Assembly: GCA_038748365.1 (NCBI GenBank)
Contig: JBCDIZ010000006.1
Span: 1 to 64,000 of the forward strand
From: Alterisphingorhabdus sp038748365
Lineage (GTDB): Bacteria; Pseudomonadota; Alphaproteobacteria; Sphingomonadales; Sphingomonadaceae
Reading direction: 5' to 3'
Length of the DNA stretch: 64,000 nucleotides
Shown here: one piece after another, positions 18,523 through 27,128 of the stretch
Numbering within the stretch: position 1 is the first letter of the stretch
Layout of the letters: each line of letters starts with the position of its first letter
Program-made: the position numbers and the translations under genes
The notes under the pieces: model-generated
The model's input: the letters and a program-made list of their open reading frames with translations, nothing else
What the model was told of the DNA's origin: nothing
The model's database searches: none

Positions 18523-20325
18523 TCAGGCCGCAGCGAACATCTCCGGTTCAAGTGCCATGATAGCATCACCGCCTGCCTCAATCTTGCGACGCAATGCGCC
18601 GGCATCCGGCATAATCCGTTCGGCGAAATAGCGCGCAGTCGCGAGCTTCGTCTTATAATAGGTTGGATTGTCGGTACCACCAGCCAGTGCAGCCTGCGCC
18701 GCCTGACTCATACGCAGCCACATCAGGCCGAGTGAAACGATACCCATGATATGCATATAGCTATGTGCACCCGCGCCGACATGGTTCGGGTTCTGCATGC
18801 CGTTCTGCATAAACCACATGGTCGCCGCTTTCAGTTCACCACAGGCTTTTTCCAAGCGTGTCGCAAAATCGGCCAGCTTTTCATCACTCTTGGCCGCTTC
18901 ACATTCTTCATCAACAACCTTGAAGAAGGCCTGGATCGCGCGGCCACCATTTTGTGCCAGCTTGCGGCCAACAAGGTCCATCGCCTGCACGCCATTGGTG
19001 CCTTCATAGATCATAGCAATACGCGCATCGCGAACATATTGCTCCATGCCCCATTCGGAAACATAGCCATGGCCGCCATAGACCTGCTGCATATTGGTGG
19101 CGATCTCATAGCCCTTATCGGTGCCATAGCCTTTGATGACTGGAGTCAGCAGACTGATCAGATCGTCGGCACTCTGGCGCTCTTCCTCGGTCTGCGCCTT
19201 GTGCGTCAGATCGACCTGCAGGCCGCCCCAGAGGATAAGGGCGCGCAGGCCTTCATTAATCGCCTTCGCTTCCATCAGCATGCGGCGGACATCGGGGTGG
19301 ACAAACAGCGTATCGGCTTTCTCATCCTTATCCTTCGCACCATCCAGCGCACGACCCTGACGGCGGTCACCAGCATATTCAACCGCATTCTGATAGGACA
19401 CTTCGCCAACGCCTAAGCCTTGCAGGCCAACGCCGAGACGTGCCGCGTTCATCATGATGAACATCGCAGCCAGACCCTTATTCTCTTCACCGACCATATA
19501 GCCGGTGGCGCCGTCATAATTCATGACGCAGGTCGAATTGCCATGGATGCCCATTTTGTGCTCGATCGAGCCACAGGATACGGCGTTGCGATCACCCAAT
19601 GAGCCGTCATCATTGACCATGAATTTGGGCACGATGAACAGTGAAATGCCTTTCACACTGTCAGGCGCATCGGGCGTTTTGGCCAGCACCAGATGGATAA
19701 TATTTTCGGTGAGATCATGCTCGCCCGAAGAGATGAAAATCTTGGTGCCGGTGATCTTGTGGCTGCCATCGGCCTGCGGTTCAGCCTTGGTGCGGATCAA
19801 GCCAAGATCGGTGCCGCAATGCGGTTCGGTCAGGTTCATTGTGCCGCCCCATTTGCCGGAAATCATATTGGGGGTGTATTTCTGCTTCTGCTCCTCTGAG
19901 CCTTTAGCAAGGATGGCGGAAACCGCACCATGGGTAAGGCCCGGATACATGCCGAAGGCCATATTGGCCGAGGTCATATATTCCTCAAAAGCAAAACCGA
20001 TAACATGCGGCATGCCCTGCCCGCCAAATTCTTCAGGTGAAGTCAGTGTGCCCCAGCCTGCCTCGCAATATTGGTCATAAGCAGCCTTGAAGCCTTCTGG
20101 CGTCGTCACCGAGCCATCGTCATGCCGGGTGCAGCCCTGTTGGTCACCAACCTGATTGATCGGGAAAATCACTTCCTCGACGAACTTGCCGCCTTCGGTC
20201 AGTACGGCTTCCACCATATCGGGTGCAGCGCTCTCAAAACCGGGCAGGTTGGAATATTTTTCAAGACCAAGCACTTCATCAAGGATGAACTTGGTGTCGC
20301 GAACGGGGGCATTATATTTAGGCAT
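18523..20325 (-). CDS. Acyl-CoA dehydrogenase (600-residue type)
   Basis: A FAD-dependent dehydrogenase that should introduce the alpha-beta double bond of acyl-CoAs in beta-oxidation. Landmarks are WGTLTSPEEFGGQGMPHVIG, the FAD-binding MNLTEPHCGTDLGLIRTKA, KIFISSGEHDLTENI, and MQQVYGGHGYVSEWGMEQYVRDARIAMIYEGTNGVQ, which contains the usual catalytic Glu region. About 600 residues with an extra C-terminal helical domain is the form often annotated as DmdC- or FadE-like. It lies 120 bases downstream of a MerR regulator gene in the same direction, which suggests control by that regulator. Substrate chain length cannot be told from the sequence. Confidence 0.92.
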   Translation of the reverse strand: MPKYNAPVRDTKFILDEVLGLEKYSNLPGFESAAPDMVEAVLTEGGKFVEEVIFPINQVGDQQGCTRHDDGSVTTPEGFKAAYDQYCEAGWGTLTSPEEFGGQGMPHVIGFAFEEYMTSANMAFGMYPGLTHGAVSAILAKGSEEQKQKYTPNMISGKWGGTMNLTEPHCGTDLGLIRTKAEPQADGSHKITGTKIFISSGEHDLTENIIHLVLAKTPDAPDSVKGISLFIVPKFMVNDDGSLGDRNAVSCGSIEHKMGIHGNSTCVMNYDGATGYMVGEENKGLAAMFIMMNAARLGVGLQGLGVGEVSYQNAVEYAGDRRQGRALDGAKDKDEKADTLFVHPDVRRMLMEAKAINEGLRALILWGGLQVDLTHKAQTEEERQSADDLISLLTPVIKGYGTDKGYEIATNMQQVYGGHGYVSEWGMEQYVRDARIAMIYEGTNGVQAMDLVGRKLAQNGGRAIQAFFKVVDEECEAAKSDEKLADFATRLEKACGELKAATMWFMQNGMQNPNHVGAGAHSYMHIMGIVSLGLMWLRMSQAAQAALAGGTDNPTYYKTKLATARYFAERIMPDAGALRRKIEAGGDAIMALEPEMFAAA

Positions 20326-20447
20326 AGTATCTCAAGTCCTGCGTGGTTGCTCTTTGTTTACTGATGATTGGCGGTGGCTTCGCCAAAGGCATATTTGTGT
20401 ATCATAAAACGGACGCTGGCTGAACGTGTTCCGGTTTAGCTAGTAGT

Positions 20448-20888
20448 TTAGGCAGTAGCTTCGGCTTTTTCCTGTTCCTGATCTACGGCCTTGACCATCT
20501 CCACGAACGAGGCGAGTTCCTTGATCGAACTCTCAATGTCCTTCTTCTGCTTCTTGAGCAGATCAATACGTTCCTGACATTTCTCGATGGTCACCCGGCG
20601 CTGCACCGCGCGGCCATCGTCGAGATCATAAAGGTCGATCATTTCACGAATTTCCGCGAGGCTGAAGCCAACATTTTTGGCGCGCATAATCCAGGCCAGA
20701 CGCGCGCGATCGCGCTTGTCATAGACACGAGTCAGACCATTACGTTCCGGCGCAATCAAGCCTTCATCTTCATAGAAGCGCAGCGCGCGGGCGGTGACAC
20801 CAAACTCTGCGGACAGATCAGAAATGGAAAAATGATCCCGATTGTGAATATCGGGCGTCTCGATGCGGGCATGATCGTTGGCTGACAT
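20448..20888 (-). CDS. MerR-family regulator, LiuR-like
   Basis: About 146 residues. The N-terminal winged helix-turn-helix reads FSISDLSAEFGVTARALRFYEDEGLI, followed by the wing RDRARLAWIMRAKNVGFSLAEIREMIDL, and a long coiled coil carries the dimer. There is no Cys cluster for metal sensing, so it belongs with the metabolite-responsive MerR proteins such as LiuR that control branched-chain amino acid and fatty acid degradation. The acyl-CoA dehydrogenase gene downstream supports this. The start at 20888 (MSAND) was chosen over 20900 because the predicted transcription start lies between them. Confidence 0.85.
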   Translation of the reverse strand: MSANDHARIETPDIHNRDHFSISDLSAEFGVTARALRFYEDEGLIAPERNGLTRVYDKRDRARLAWIMRAKNVGFSLAEIREMIDLYDLDDGRAVQRRVTIEKCQERIDLLKKQKKDIESSIKELASFVEMVKAVDQEQEKAEATA

Positions 20889-20895
20889 ATCGAGT

Positions 20896-20924
20896 CTCAT
20901 ACATTACCTTAACGTAAGCGTCAA
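20896..20924 (-). promoter_or_regulatory. Predicted promoter of the MerR gene
   Basis: On the minus strand, TTGACG (20919-20924) and TATGAG (20896-20901) are separated by exactly 17 bases. Transcription would begin near 20889, almost at the ATG at 20888, giving a leaderless or nearly leaderless message. The spacer contains most of the palindromic operator at 20908-20925. This is a pattern match only. Confidence 0.5.
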
Positions 20925-20925
20925 G
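20908..20925. promoter_or_regulatory. Palindromic operator of LiuR type
   Basis: CTTAACGTAAGCGTCAAG reads as CTTGACGCTTACGTTAAG on the other strand, so it is an imperfect palindrome of the form CTTrACGywwrCGTyAAG. This resembles the ACGT-containing sites described for LiuR-type MerR regulators. Its position inside the promoter spacer suits autoregulation. Confidence 0.6.
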
Positions 20926-20977
20926 TTGTTCAATCAACTTGTATGAGAGGCATTTATGCGAAATCCGTTGGCATATA

Positions 20978-21535
20978 TTAGCCGCTTACGCCGTTGCAAA
21001 GTCGCCCAATATTCCGCCCTACCGCTTTTCCCGCAGCATCCTGACTGTCATCAATCAAAGGTATAGCGACGCCTGCAAGACTGGCGCGCGGTGTGCATAG
21101 AGCAGCACAGCTATCAGCCACTTCACCAGCGATTTGTATTACGTTTCCATCAAAGCTGGCGGTCACTTTGCATGTGTCATCTCTGCTATTGCGCAAAGTC
21201 ATGGTAACATTGGCGCCATCAAGCGTAGCTGTACCGCGGCCCTCGCACTGGCTAGTCTCTCCGAAAACCGCCAATATTCCGACCTGATACCTATCATCAT
21301 CCTGACGTATGGCGCAAAAACGGTCGGTGCCGAAACCGCTATCACGCTCATAAAAGCCTTGTATGTCGAGAGCGGAAGGATCAACAATAATGCCTGCAGC
21401 GATAGCGGCTTCATCTAGATTATCGCTACTGCCCTCACCCGCTATGCTTTCATCGCCATTGCCGAACTCTACTCCGCAGCCACTCACCAGTAACGCTAAA
21501 AACAGGCTCAGGGCCGATAACCTTGTTCGTCTCAT
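20978..21535 (-). CDS. Putative lipoprotein of unknown function
   Basis: A 185-residue protein with a lipobox ending in Cys20 (LALLVSGC), so it should be lipidated and placed in the inner or outer membrane. The mature part has an acidic linker (residues 21-50) and then a beta-rich region with Cys pairs (FCAIRQ, SQCEG, DTCKV, DSCAALC) that could form disulfides. I recognise no domain. Its ATG overlaps the hisI stop (ATGA), so it is translationally coupled to a histidine-biosynthesis gene for no obvious reason. Confidence 0.75.
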   Translation of the reverse strand: MRRTRLSALSLFLALLVSGCGVEFGNGDESIAGEGSSDNLDEAAIAAGIIVDPSALDIQGFYERDSGFGTDRFCAIRQDDDRYQVGILAVFGETSQCEGRGTATLDGANVTMTLRNSRDDTCKVTASFDGNVIQIAGEVADSCAALCTPRASLAGVAIPLIDDSQDAAGKAVGRNIGRLCNGVSG

Positions 21536-21915
21536 ACACGCTCTAGGCTACCATCATCTGTAAAGCGGCGATAGAAACAAGAAGGCACGCCGGTATGGCA
21601 AGTTGGGCCATCAGGCTTCGCAATCATCCAGATCGCATCCTGATCGCAATCGATCCGCATTTCTTCAACATTCAGGAAATGTCCAGATGTCTCACCTTTT
21701 AGCCATAATTTCTGCCGCGAACGAGACCAGAAATGCGCACGACCGGTCTCCCGTGTCTTGGTAATCGCCTCTTCATTCATATAGGCAATCACCAGCACCA
21801 TGCCATTATCAGCATCGGTAACGACCGCCGATACCAATCCATTGGCATCGAATTTGGGCATAAATGCTGTGCCCTGCTCGCGGTCTTGCGCGGTACAATC
21901 GCAGCCTTGATTCAT
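21532..21915 (-). CDS. hisI: Phosphoribosyl-AMP cyclohydrolase
   Basis: A 127-residue zinc enzyme that opens the purine ring of phosphoribosyl-AMP in the third step of histidine biosynthesis. Visible motifs are VLVIAYMNEEAITKTRETGRAHFWSRSRQKLWLKGETSGH, the metal site RIDCDQDA and the zinc-ligand region GPTCHTGVPSCFYR. There is no HisE domain. The ATG at 21915 has GAGG 8 bases upstream; an ATG at 21951 is less likely. The other his genes are not in the window. Confidence 0.95.
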   Translation of the reverse strand: MNQGCDCTAQDREQGTAFMPKFDANGLVSAVVTDADNGMVLVIAYMNEEAITKTRETGRAHFWSRSRQKLWLKGETSGHFLNVEEMRIDCDQDAIWMIAKPDGPTCHTGVPSCFYRRFTDDGSLERV

Positions 21916-22152
21916 TAGGTATGCCTCATTCTTGCTTAGATCGCTCAGCATATAGCGACTTTAATGTGATATTATATCATAAATTCTGGCTTTTGCAGCT
22001 TGTAATCTCTTCAACTCCAGAGATTTAGGGGCCTCAGCCATAAATTGAAAGACACTATCATCGTAATTGACAGTTTGATGACAAACTGTGCGAGACAAAG
22101 AGCCTGCACCTTTCTATAAGACGGCCAACACGGGCAGAAGGATTCGGCGGCC

Positions 22153-23643
22153 ATGCTCACTACACATGCATTTGATGATGACAAACCTCGTGAGGAATGC
22201 GGCGTTTTCGCGGTTGCGGGCGGCGAAGATGCGGCAGCTCTCACCGCTCTTGGCCTCCATGCATTACAGCATCGTGGCCAGGAAGCCGCTGGCATAACCA
22301 GCTATGATGGCAAGGAATTTCACAGCCATCGCGCCACCGGTCATGTCGCTGGCAATTTTGACCAGCCCGAGACGATGGACCGGCTCAAAGGGTCTCATGC
22401 CATTGGACATGTCCGCTACTCGACCGCCGGGGGCAGCAATCTCAGCAATATTCAGCCGCTCTATGCCGAGCTGGCCTTTGGCGGCTTTGCCATTGCCCAT
22501 AATGGCAATCTGACCAATGCCCAGAAATTGCGCCGTGAGCTGGTGCAAAGCGGCTCCATCTTCCAGTCAAAATCCGACACGGAAACGATTATCCACCTTA
22601 CCGCAACATCAAAATATGGCCCGCTTATCGACCGGTTCATAGATGCGCTGAAACAGGTGGAAGGAGCCTATTCACTGGTATGTATGACCCGTGATCATGT
22701 CATGGCCTGTCGTGATCCTTTCGGCATCCGGCCGCTGGTGATCGGTCAGCTGGGCGATGCGATCATCTTTGCCTCGGAAAGTGTCGCGCTGGACGTCGTC
22801 GGCGCGGAATTTATCCGTAGTGTTGAGCCAGGCGAACTTGTCGTGGTCAGCAACGGTGAGATGGTATCACACCATCCGTTCAAAAAGGAAAAACCGCGCC
22901 CCTGCATATTTGAATATGTCTATTTCTCGCGCCCCGACACGATTGTCGATGGCGTTTCCGTCTATGATGTGCGTAAGGCCATCGGCGCCGAACTGGCGGC
23001 GGAAAATGCGGTCAAGGCGGATATGGTGATCCCGGTGCCGGACAGCGGCACGCCCGCAGCGATTGGTTATTCCCAGGCATCCGGCCTGCCGTTTGAAATG
23101 GGCATTATCCGCTCGCACTATGTCGGCCGCACCTTTATCGAACCTGCCGATGGCGTGCGTCACCTTGGCGTCAAGCTCAAGCATAATGCCAATCGTCAGC
23201 TCGTAGATGGCAAATCGGTGGTTCTGATCGATGATTCGCTGGTGCGCGGTACCACCAGCCTGAAGATTGTTGAAATGATGCGCGCGGCCGGGGCCAAGGA
23301 AGTGCATATGCGCATTGCCAGCCCGCCCTATCGTTATAGCTGCTATTATGGCGTCGACACCCCGGAACGTGACAAGCTGCTCGCCAGCCGCATGGATATC
23401 AAATCCATGTGCGAATATATCAAGGCGGACAGCCTCGCTTTTCTGACACTGGAAGGTCTTTACCGGGCGCTGGGTGTCGATGAGCGCGATGATGAGAATC
23501 CGCAATATTATGATGGCTGTTTCACCGGTGACTATCCGACCCGCCTGACCGATCTGGAAGAGCAGCAAAACCCTGATCAGTTGATGCTGCTTACCGAACG
23601 GTTTGAACGCAGCGCTAAAGAAGAGACTGAAACCATCAAGTGA
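22153..23643 (+). CDS. purF: Amidophosphoribosyltransferase
   Basis: A 496-residue enzyme that converts PRPP and glutamine to 5-phosphoribosylamine, the first step of purine synthesis. A short propeptide (residues 1-15) precedes the nucleophile Cys16 in REECGVFAV, so the enzyme should be processed at its N-terminus. The glutaminase domain includes GLHALQHRGQEAAGI and AIAHNGNLTNA. The PRPP loop is VVLIDDSLVRGTTS. Cysteines in PRPCIFEYVYFSRPD, YSCYYGVD and DGCFTGDYP are at positions like those of the iron-sulfur class, though I cannot confirm a cluster. The stop overlaps the GTG start of the following gene. Confidence 0.97.
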   Translation: MLTTHAFDDDKPREECGVFAVAGGEDAAALTALGLHALQHRGQEAAGITSYDGKEFHSHRATGHVAGNFDQPETMDRLKGSHAIGHVRYSTAGGSNLSNIQPLYAELAFGGFAIAHNGNLTNAQKLRRELVQSGSIFQSKSDTETIIHLTATSKYGPLIDRFIDALKQVEGAYSLVCMTRDHVMACRDPFGIRPLVIGQLGDAIIFASESVALDVVGAEFIRSVEPGELVVVSNGEMVSHHPFKKEKPRPCIFEYVYFSRPDTIVDGVSVYDVRKAIGAELAAENAVKADMVIPVPDSGTPAAIGYSQASGLPFEMGIIRSHYVGRTFIEPADGVRHLGVKLKHNANRQLVDGKSVVLIDDSLVRGTTSLKIVEMMRAAGAKEVHMRIASPPYRYSCYYGVDTPERDKLLASRMDIKSMCEYIKADSLAFLTLEGLYRALGVDERDDENPQYYDGCFTGDYPTRLTDLEEQQNPDQLMLLTERFERSAKEETETIK

Positions 23644-24356
23644 CAGAAAAAGAAAACGCACTCTCCGGCAAGCTCGCGCTTGTGACCGGAGCCAGCCGCG
23701 GTATTGGTGCCGAAACCGCCAAAGAACTCGCTAAATGCGGCGCACATATCATCCTCACCGCACGCGATGCCAAAGCGTTGGAGGATGTAGAAGCGGAAAT
23801 TTTTGATGCTGGCGGCCAAGCGACCATCGCGCCTTTAGACCTGAGCGATGGGGACTCAGTCGCACGTTTGGCAAATGCCGTGAGCGGCCGCTGGGAGGCG
23901 CTGGACTATCTGGTGCTCAATGCCGCGATGCTCGGTTCATTGGGACCAGTGCCGACACAACAGGGCAAGGATCTCAACCAGCTATTCACCCTCAATGTAC
24001 TGGCGCAACATGCGCTGATCGCAGCGTTTGATCCACTGTTGCGCAAAAGCGAGGCCGGGCGTGTTATTGCCCTGACCAGCTCGGTCGGCCGCAAGCCTCG
24101 CCCCTTTTGGGGTGCCTATGGCGCGACCAAGGCGGCGCTGGAAACCATGATCAGCAGCTATGGCGAGGAAATGCGCAATCTCAGTAATGTGCGCACCGCG
24201 ATCGTCGATCCGGGCCGCACCCGCACCAAGATGCGGGCCGAAGCCTATCCCGGCGAAGACCCGATGACGCTGAAAACGCCTGATGTCGTGGCAGGCAAGA
24301 TTGCCGATATGCTGGTGGCGGATTTCGACACCAATTACCGGCTTGAGATTGATTGA
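23640..24356 (+). CDS. Short-chain dehydrogenase/reductase
   Basis: A 238-residue SDR with the NAD(P)-binding TGASRGIGAE near residue 17, LVLNAAM in place of the usual NNAG, the catalytic Ser in ALTSSVGRK and YGATK as the YxxxK pair. The GTG start overlaps the purF stop (GTGA), so translation is coupled. This SDR is often seen next to purF in sphingomonads, but its substrate is unknown. Confidence 0.9.
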   Translation: MTEKENALSGKLALVTGASRGIGAETAKELAKCGAHIILTARDAKALEDVEAEIFDAGGQATIAPLDLSDGDSVARLANAVSGRWEALDYLVLNAAMLGSLGPVPTQQGKDLNQLFTLNVLAQHALIAAFDPLLRKSEAGRVIALTSSVGRKPRPFWGAYGATKAALETMISSYGEEMRNLSNVRTAIVDPGRTRTKMRAEAYPGEDPMTLKTPDVVAGKIADMLVADFDTNYRLEID

Positions 24357-24364
24357 ACAAAATT

Positions 24365-24488
24365 CCTCCCCGCTAGCGGGGAGGGGAACCACCGAAGGTG
24401 GTGGAGGGGGCGTTCCACTAAGCGCGACGCAAGTGGATAGCCCCTCCGTCAGCGCTACGCGCTGCCACCTCCCCGTGAACGGGGAGGA
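24365..24488. repeat. Dispersed GC-rich inverted repeat, family C (copy 2)
   Basis: The left hairpin CCTCCCCGCTAGCGGGGAGG and the right arm CCACCTCCCCGTGAACGGGG enclose inner segments CCACCGAAGGTGGTGG and GTCAGCGCTACGCGCTG. The unit fills the convergent gap between the SDR gene and the serine hydrolase gene and touches the latter's stop codon. Its outer GGGGAGG/CCTCCCC stems match copies at 1058-1156 and 46345-46496. Confidence 0.8.
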
Positions 24489-24489
24489 T

Positions 24490-25722
24490 TTATTCCCCTT
24501 CCATAATCGCATTTTCCATTGGCGGTGCTTCACTATCCACCGCTGCCTGCACTGTACGGAAAAATGTATCACGTTCCGCACCCAGGCGATCATCCGTCGC
24601 TTTGGGCCAATTGCCGCTGGTGGCGACCACCAATTGGCGCTTAGGATCAATAAATATGCTCTGGCCGAAAATGCCGCGCGCGGTATAGCTGCCATCATCA
24701 TTGGTCCACCATTGATAGCCATAGCCCTTGCCGGGAACGCCAATATCCGCCTGTTTCGTGCCGGCTTTGGCAAACCAGTCCTCAGGGACCACTTGCTTGC
24801 CATCAGCCGTGCCACCGCCGACTGCAAATTGCCCGATCAGTGCATAGTCGCGCAGCGCCGCCGAGATACAGCAGCCGCCAATCTCAAAGCCGCCATCATT
24901 GAGGATCCACTCGCCATCCATCTGCATACCGAAAGGCGCCCAGACCTTCTCTGACAGATATTCCGCCAGCGTTTTGCCGGTGGCCTTGGACACCAGCACG
25001 CCGATCAAGTTGGTTTCACCGGTATTATACTGCCAGCGTGTACCCGGTTCGGCCTCGCGCTCCAGCGTCGCCATATAGGTCAGGATCGGATTGTCGCCAT
25101 CCTGTGATTTGGTCTGGTTGAATTTCGCCACATCGGACTCAGGGTCTTCATAATCCTCATCCCATTTCACGCCCGAGGTCATGGTCAGCAGCTGCTCGAC
25201 GGTAACGCCGTCATAACCGCTGCCCTTTAGCTCGGGGATGTAATCGGTCAGCGGGTCATCGAGCGACTTGATATAGCTATCCTGTATCGCCGCGCCGACC
25301 AGTGTCGAGACGAAGGATTTGGCCACCGAAAAGCTGGTCCAGCGGCCATCTGCTGCGTGGTCGAGGGCATATTCCTCCAGCCGTATCTTGCCATTGTGCA
25401 GGATGATGATACCTGCCGCGCGCTGGTCCTGCATATATTTGGTCAGGTTCCAGCTTGTGCCTTCCTCCCCGTCCCATTCGCCCAGCTCCAAAGGCTTGCC
25501 ATCGGCCATATCGAAGGTATTTTCACCTGCGGAAATCGTCCGTGTTTCGGTCAGTATCTCCATCTGGCGAAAGGCATTGTCGCGCTGATCTTGTGTCCAG
25601 AACAGAACATTCTCATCAGTCGGCAGTCCAGCCGCATCGGCCGCCACCTTTTGCACCTGTTCACAGGCGGACAAGCCACCCAGCATCGCCACTGCTCCCA
25701 AGAGCAACCCGAGTTTTTTCAT
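24490..25722 (-). CDS. Serine hydrolase, beta-lactamase/class C-like lipoprotein
   Basis: A 410-residue protein of the beta-lactamase-related (PF00144) family. The lipobox GGLSACEQ gives Cys20 as the lipidation site. The active-site SxxK is SVAK at residues 132-135 and the second motif is YNTG in WQYNTGETN. GGCCISAALRDYALIGQF and GYGYQWW are family text. Most relatives are esterases or peptidases and not resistance enzymes. It is the last gene of a co-directional run with phr, an SDR gene and cfa. It has a 40-base gap to cfa. Confidence 0.9.
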   Translation of the reverse strand: MKKLGLLLGAVAMLGGLSACEQVQKVAADAAGLPTDENVLFWTQDQRDNAFRQMEILTETRTISAGENTFDMADGKPLELGEWDGEEGTSWNLTKYMQDQRAAGIIILHNGKIRLEEYALDHAADGRWTSFSVAKSFVSTLVGAAIQDSYIKSLDDPLTDYIPELKGSGYDGVTVEQLLTMTSGVKWDEDYEDPESDVAKFNQTKSQDGDNPILTYMATLEREAEPGTRWQYNTGETNLIGVLVSKATGKTLAEYLSEKVWAPFGMQMDGEWILNDGGFEIGGCCISAALRDYALIGQFAVGGGTADGKQVVPEDWFAKAGTKQADIGVPGKGYGYQWWTNDDGSYTARGIFGQSIFIDPKRQLVVATSGNWPKATDDRLGAERDTFFRTVQAAVDSEAPPMENAIMEGE

Positions 25723-25762
25723 ATTGCATCCTCCGAAATTTTATCGCGGCTTTGTGGCCGAT

Positions 25763-27079
25763 TTATCCGGCCTTGACCAGCGTAACCTGTGCAACATCAA
25801 TACCGCCGCCGCGAAAACCGCCTTCACAATACATCAGATAATAGCGCCACAAGTTGATGAATCGCGTGTCAAATCCCGAGGGCAATCGCCCTTCGGCAAC
25901 GGCGCTGTCAAAGCGTAACCGCCAGCGCCGTAACGTCTCGGCATAATGCAGTCCGAAATTGTGCTGATCGGTCCATATAAGGCCACGTTCTTCAGCCAAC
26001 GCGCGGAAGCGGCTTTCCGACAGCAAATGCCCGCCGGGGAAGATATAGGTCTGGATGAAGTCCGCACTGGAAGCGTATTTCTCGAATATATCGTCTGCGA
26101 TGGTGATGTATTGCAAAGCTGCGCGTCCGCAGGGCTTCAGGCGTGCGACGATCTGGTCAAGAAAGGCGGGCCAATATCCCATGCCGACCGCTTCGACCAT
26201 TTCGACACTGGCGATGGCATCAAATTGACCGGTGACATCACGATAGTCGATCAGCTGATAGTCGAGCCGGTCGTTGTCAGTGCTGATGCTGGCCGCTGCC
26301 CTCGCTGCCTCCAGCTGTTCCTGAGACAGGGTGATGCCGGTTACATGCGCTCCCGTTTCCGCGGCTATGTGCCGCGACAATGCGCCCCAGCCACAGCCAA
26401 TCTCCCAGACTTGGTCACCTGCGCCTACCTGCAGGCGATCACTTATCGCCTGCATCTTGCGCTGCTGCGCTTCTTCCAGCGGCTCGGTATCAGCAATGAA
26501 TTCGGCAAACAGTGCGCTGGAGTAGGTCATGCTTTCATCGAGCCAGGCAGTGTAGAAGTCATTGCCGAGGTCATAGTGGAAAGCGATATTCTTCTGCGCA
26601 CCGCTCTTGCTGTTGCTGCGGAACAGATGCGCAATACGATTGGCCAGACGCGCCAGCCCGGATGCCCGCGCCGCATTGCCCAGCGATATCCGGTTGCGGG
26701 TAAACAGATCAAATATCGGCACCGGGTCAGGGCTGTGCCATTCGCCCAGCTCCCATGCCTTATACCAGCCGACCGAACCGCTCTGCCCCAGCCGCAGCAA
26801 TCCGCGCCAGTTTGTTAGCGTGATCTCAGCCTTTGGTCCCTCATCACGACCGCCCAGAACACGATGCGTGCCATCAGGCAGATGCGCCTCAAGGGAACCC
26901 GCTTCCAGACCTGTATCAATCCGGTCCAGAGCCTTTTGGAAGCCCTTGCCGATCATGCTCTCTATAAGGCTGTTAAACGGCCCCCAGCCGGTTACAAAAC
27001 CACGGTCCGCGGCTGTCAGATGGCGACCGCGTTCTGAATTCTGCCCTGCAGATTCAAACTGTTGCTGTGGCACATTCAT
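25763..27079 (-). CDS. cfa: Cyclopropane-fatty-acyl-phospholipid synthase
   Basis: A 438-residue S-adenosylmethionine-dependent enzyme that adds a methylene bridge to unsaturated acyl chains of membrane phospholipids. The central region has NIAFHYDLGNDFYTAWLDESMTYSSALF, the methyl-donor site VWEIGCGWGALSRHIA and FDAIASVEMVEAVG. The tail YYLMYCEGGFRGGGIDVAQVTLVK is typical of the family. Length is slightly above E. coli Cfa because of a longer N-terminal region. It belongs to the apparent operon with photolyase and an SDR, a grouping that recalls light and singlet-oxygen responses. Confidence 0.95.
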   Translation of the reverse strand: MNVPQQQFESAGQNSERGRHLTAADRGFVTGWGPFNSLIESMIGKGFQKALDRIDTGLEAGSLEAHLPDGTHRVLGGRDEGPKAEITLTNWRGLLRLGQSGSVGWYKAWELGEWHSPDPVPIFDLFTRNRISLGNAARASGLARLANRIAHLFRSNSKSGAQKNIAFHYDLGNDFYTAWLDESMTYSSALFAEFIADTEPLEEAQQRKMQAISDRLQVGAGDQVWEIGCGWGALSRHIAAETGAHVTGITLSQEQLEAARAAASISTDNDRLDYQLIDYRDVTGQFDAIASVEMVEAVGMGYWPAFLDQIVARLKPCGRAALQYITIADDIFEKYASSADFIQTYIFPGGHLLSESRFRALAEERGLIWTDQHNFGLHYAETLRRWRLRFDSAVAEGRLPSGFDTRFINLWRYYLMYCEGGFRGGGIDVAQVTLVKAG

Positions 27080-27128
27080 CGCTGGCGCTTATGCCGAAAC
27101 TCAAATCCCCAAGCAACGTCTGAATGCA

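Noticed and set aside
24490..25722. A true class C beta-lactamase conferring resistance
   Set aside because: The SxxK and YxN motifs fit the wider serine hydrolase family, the protein is a lipoprotein, and no ampR is next to it.
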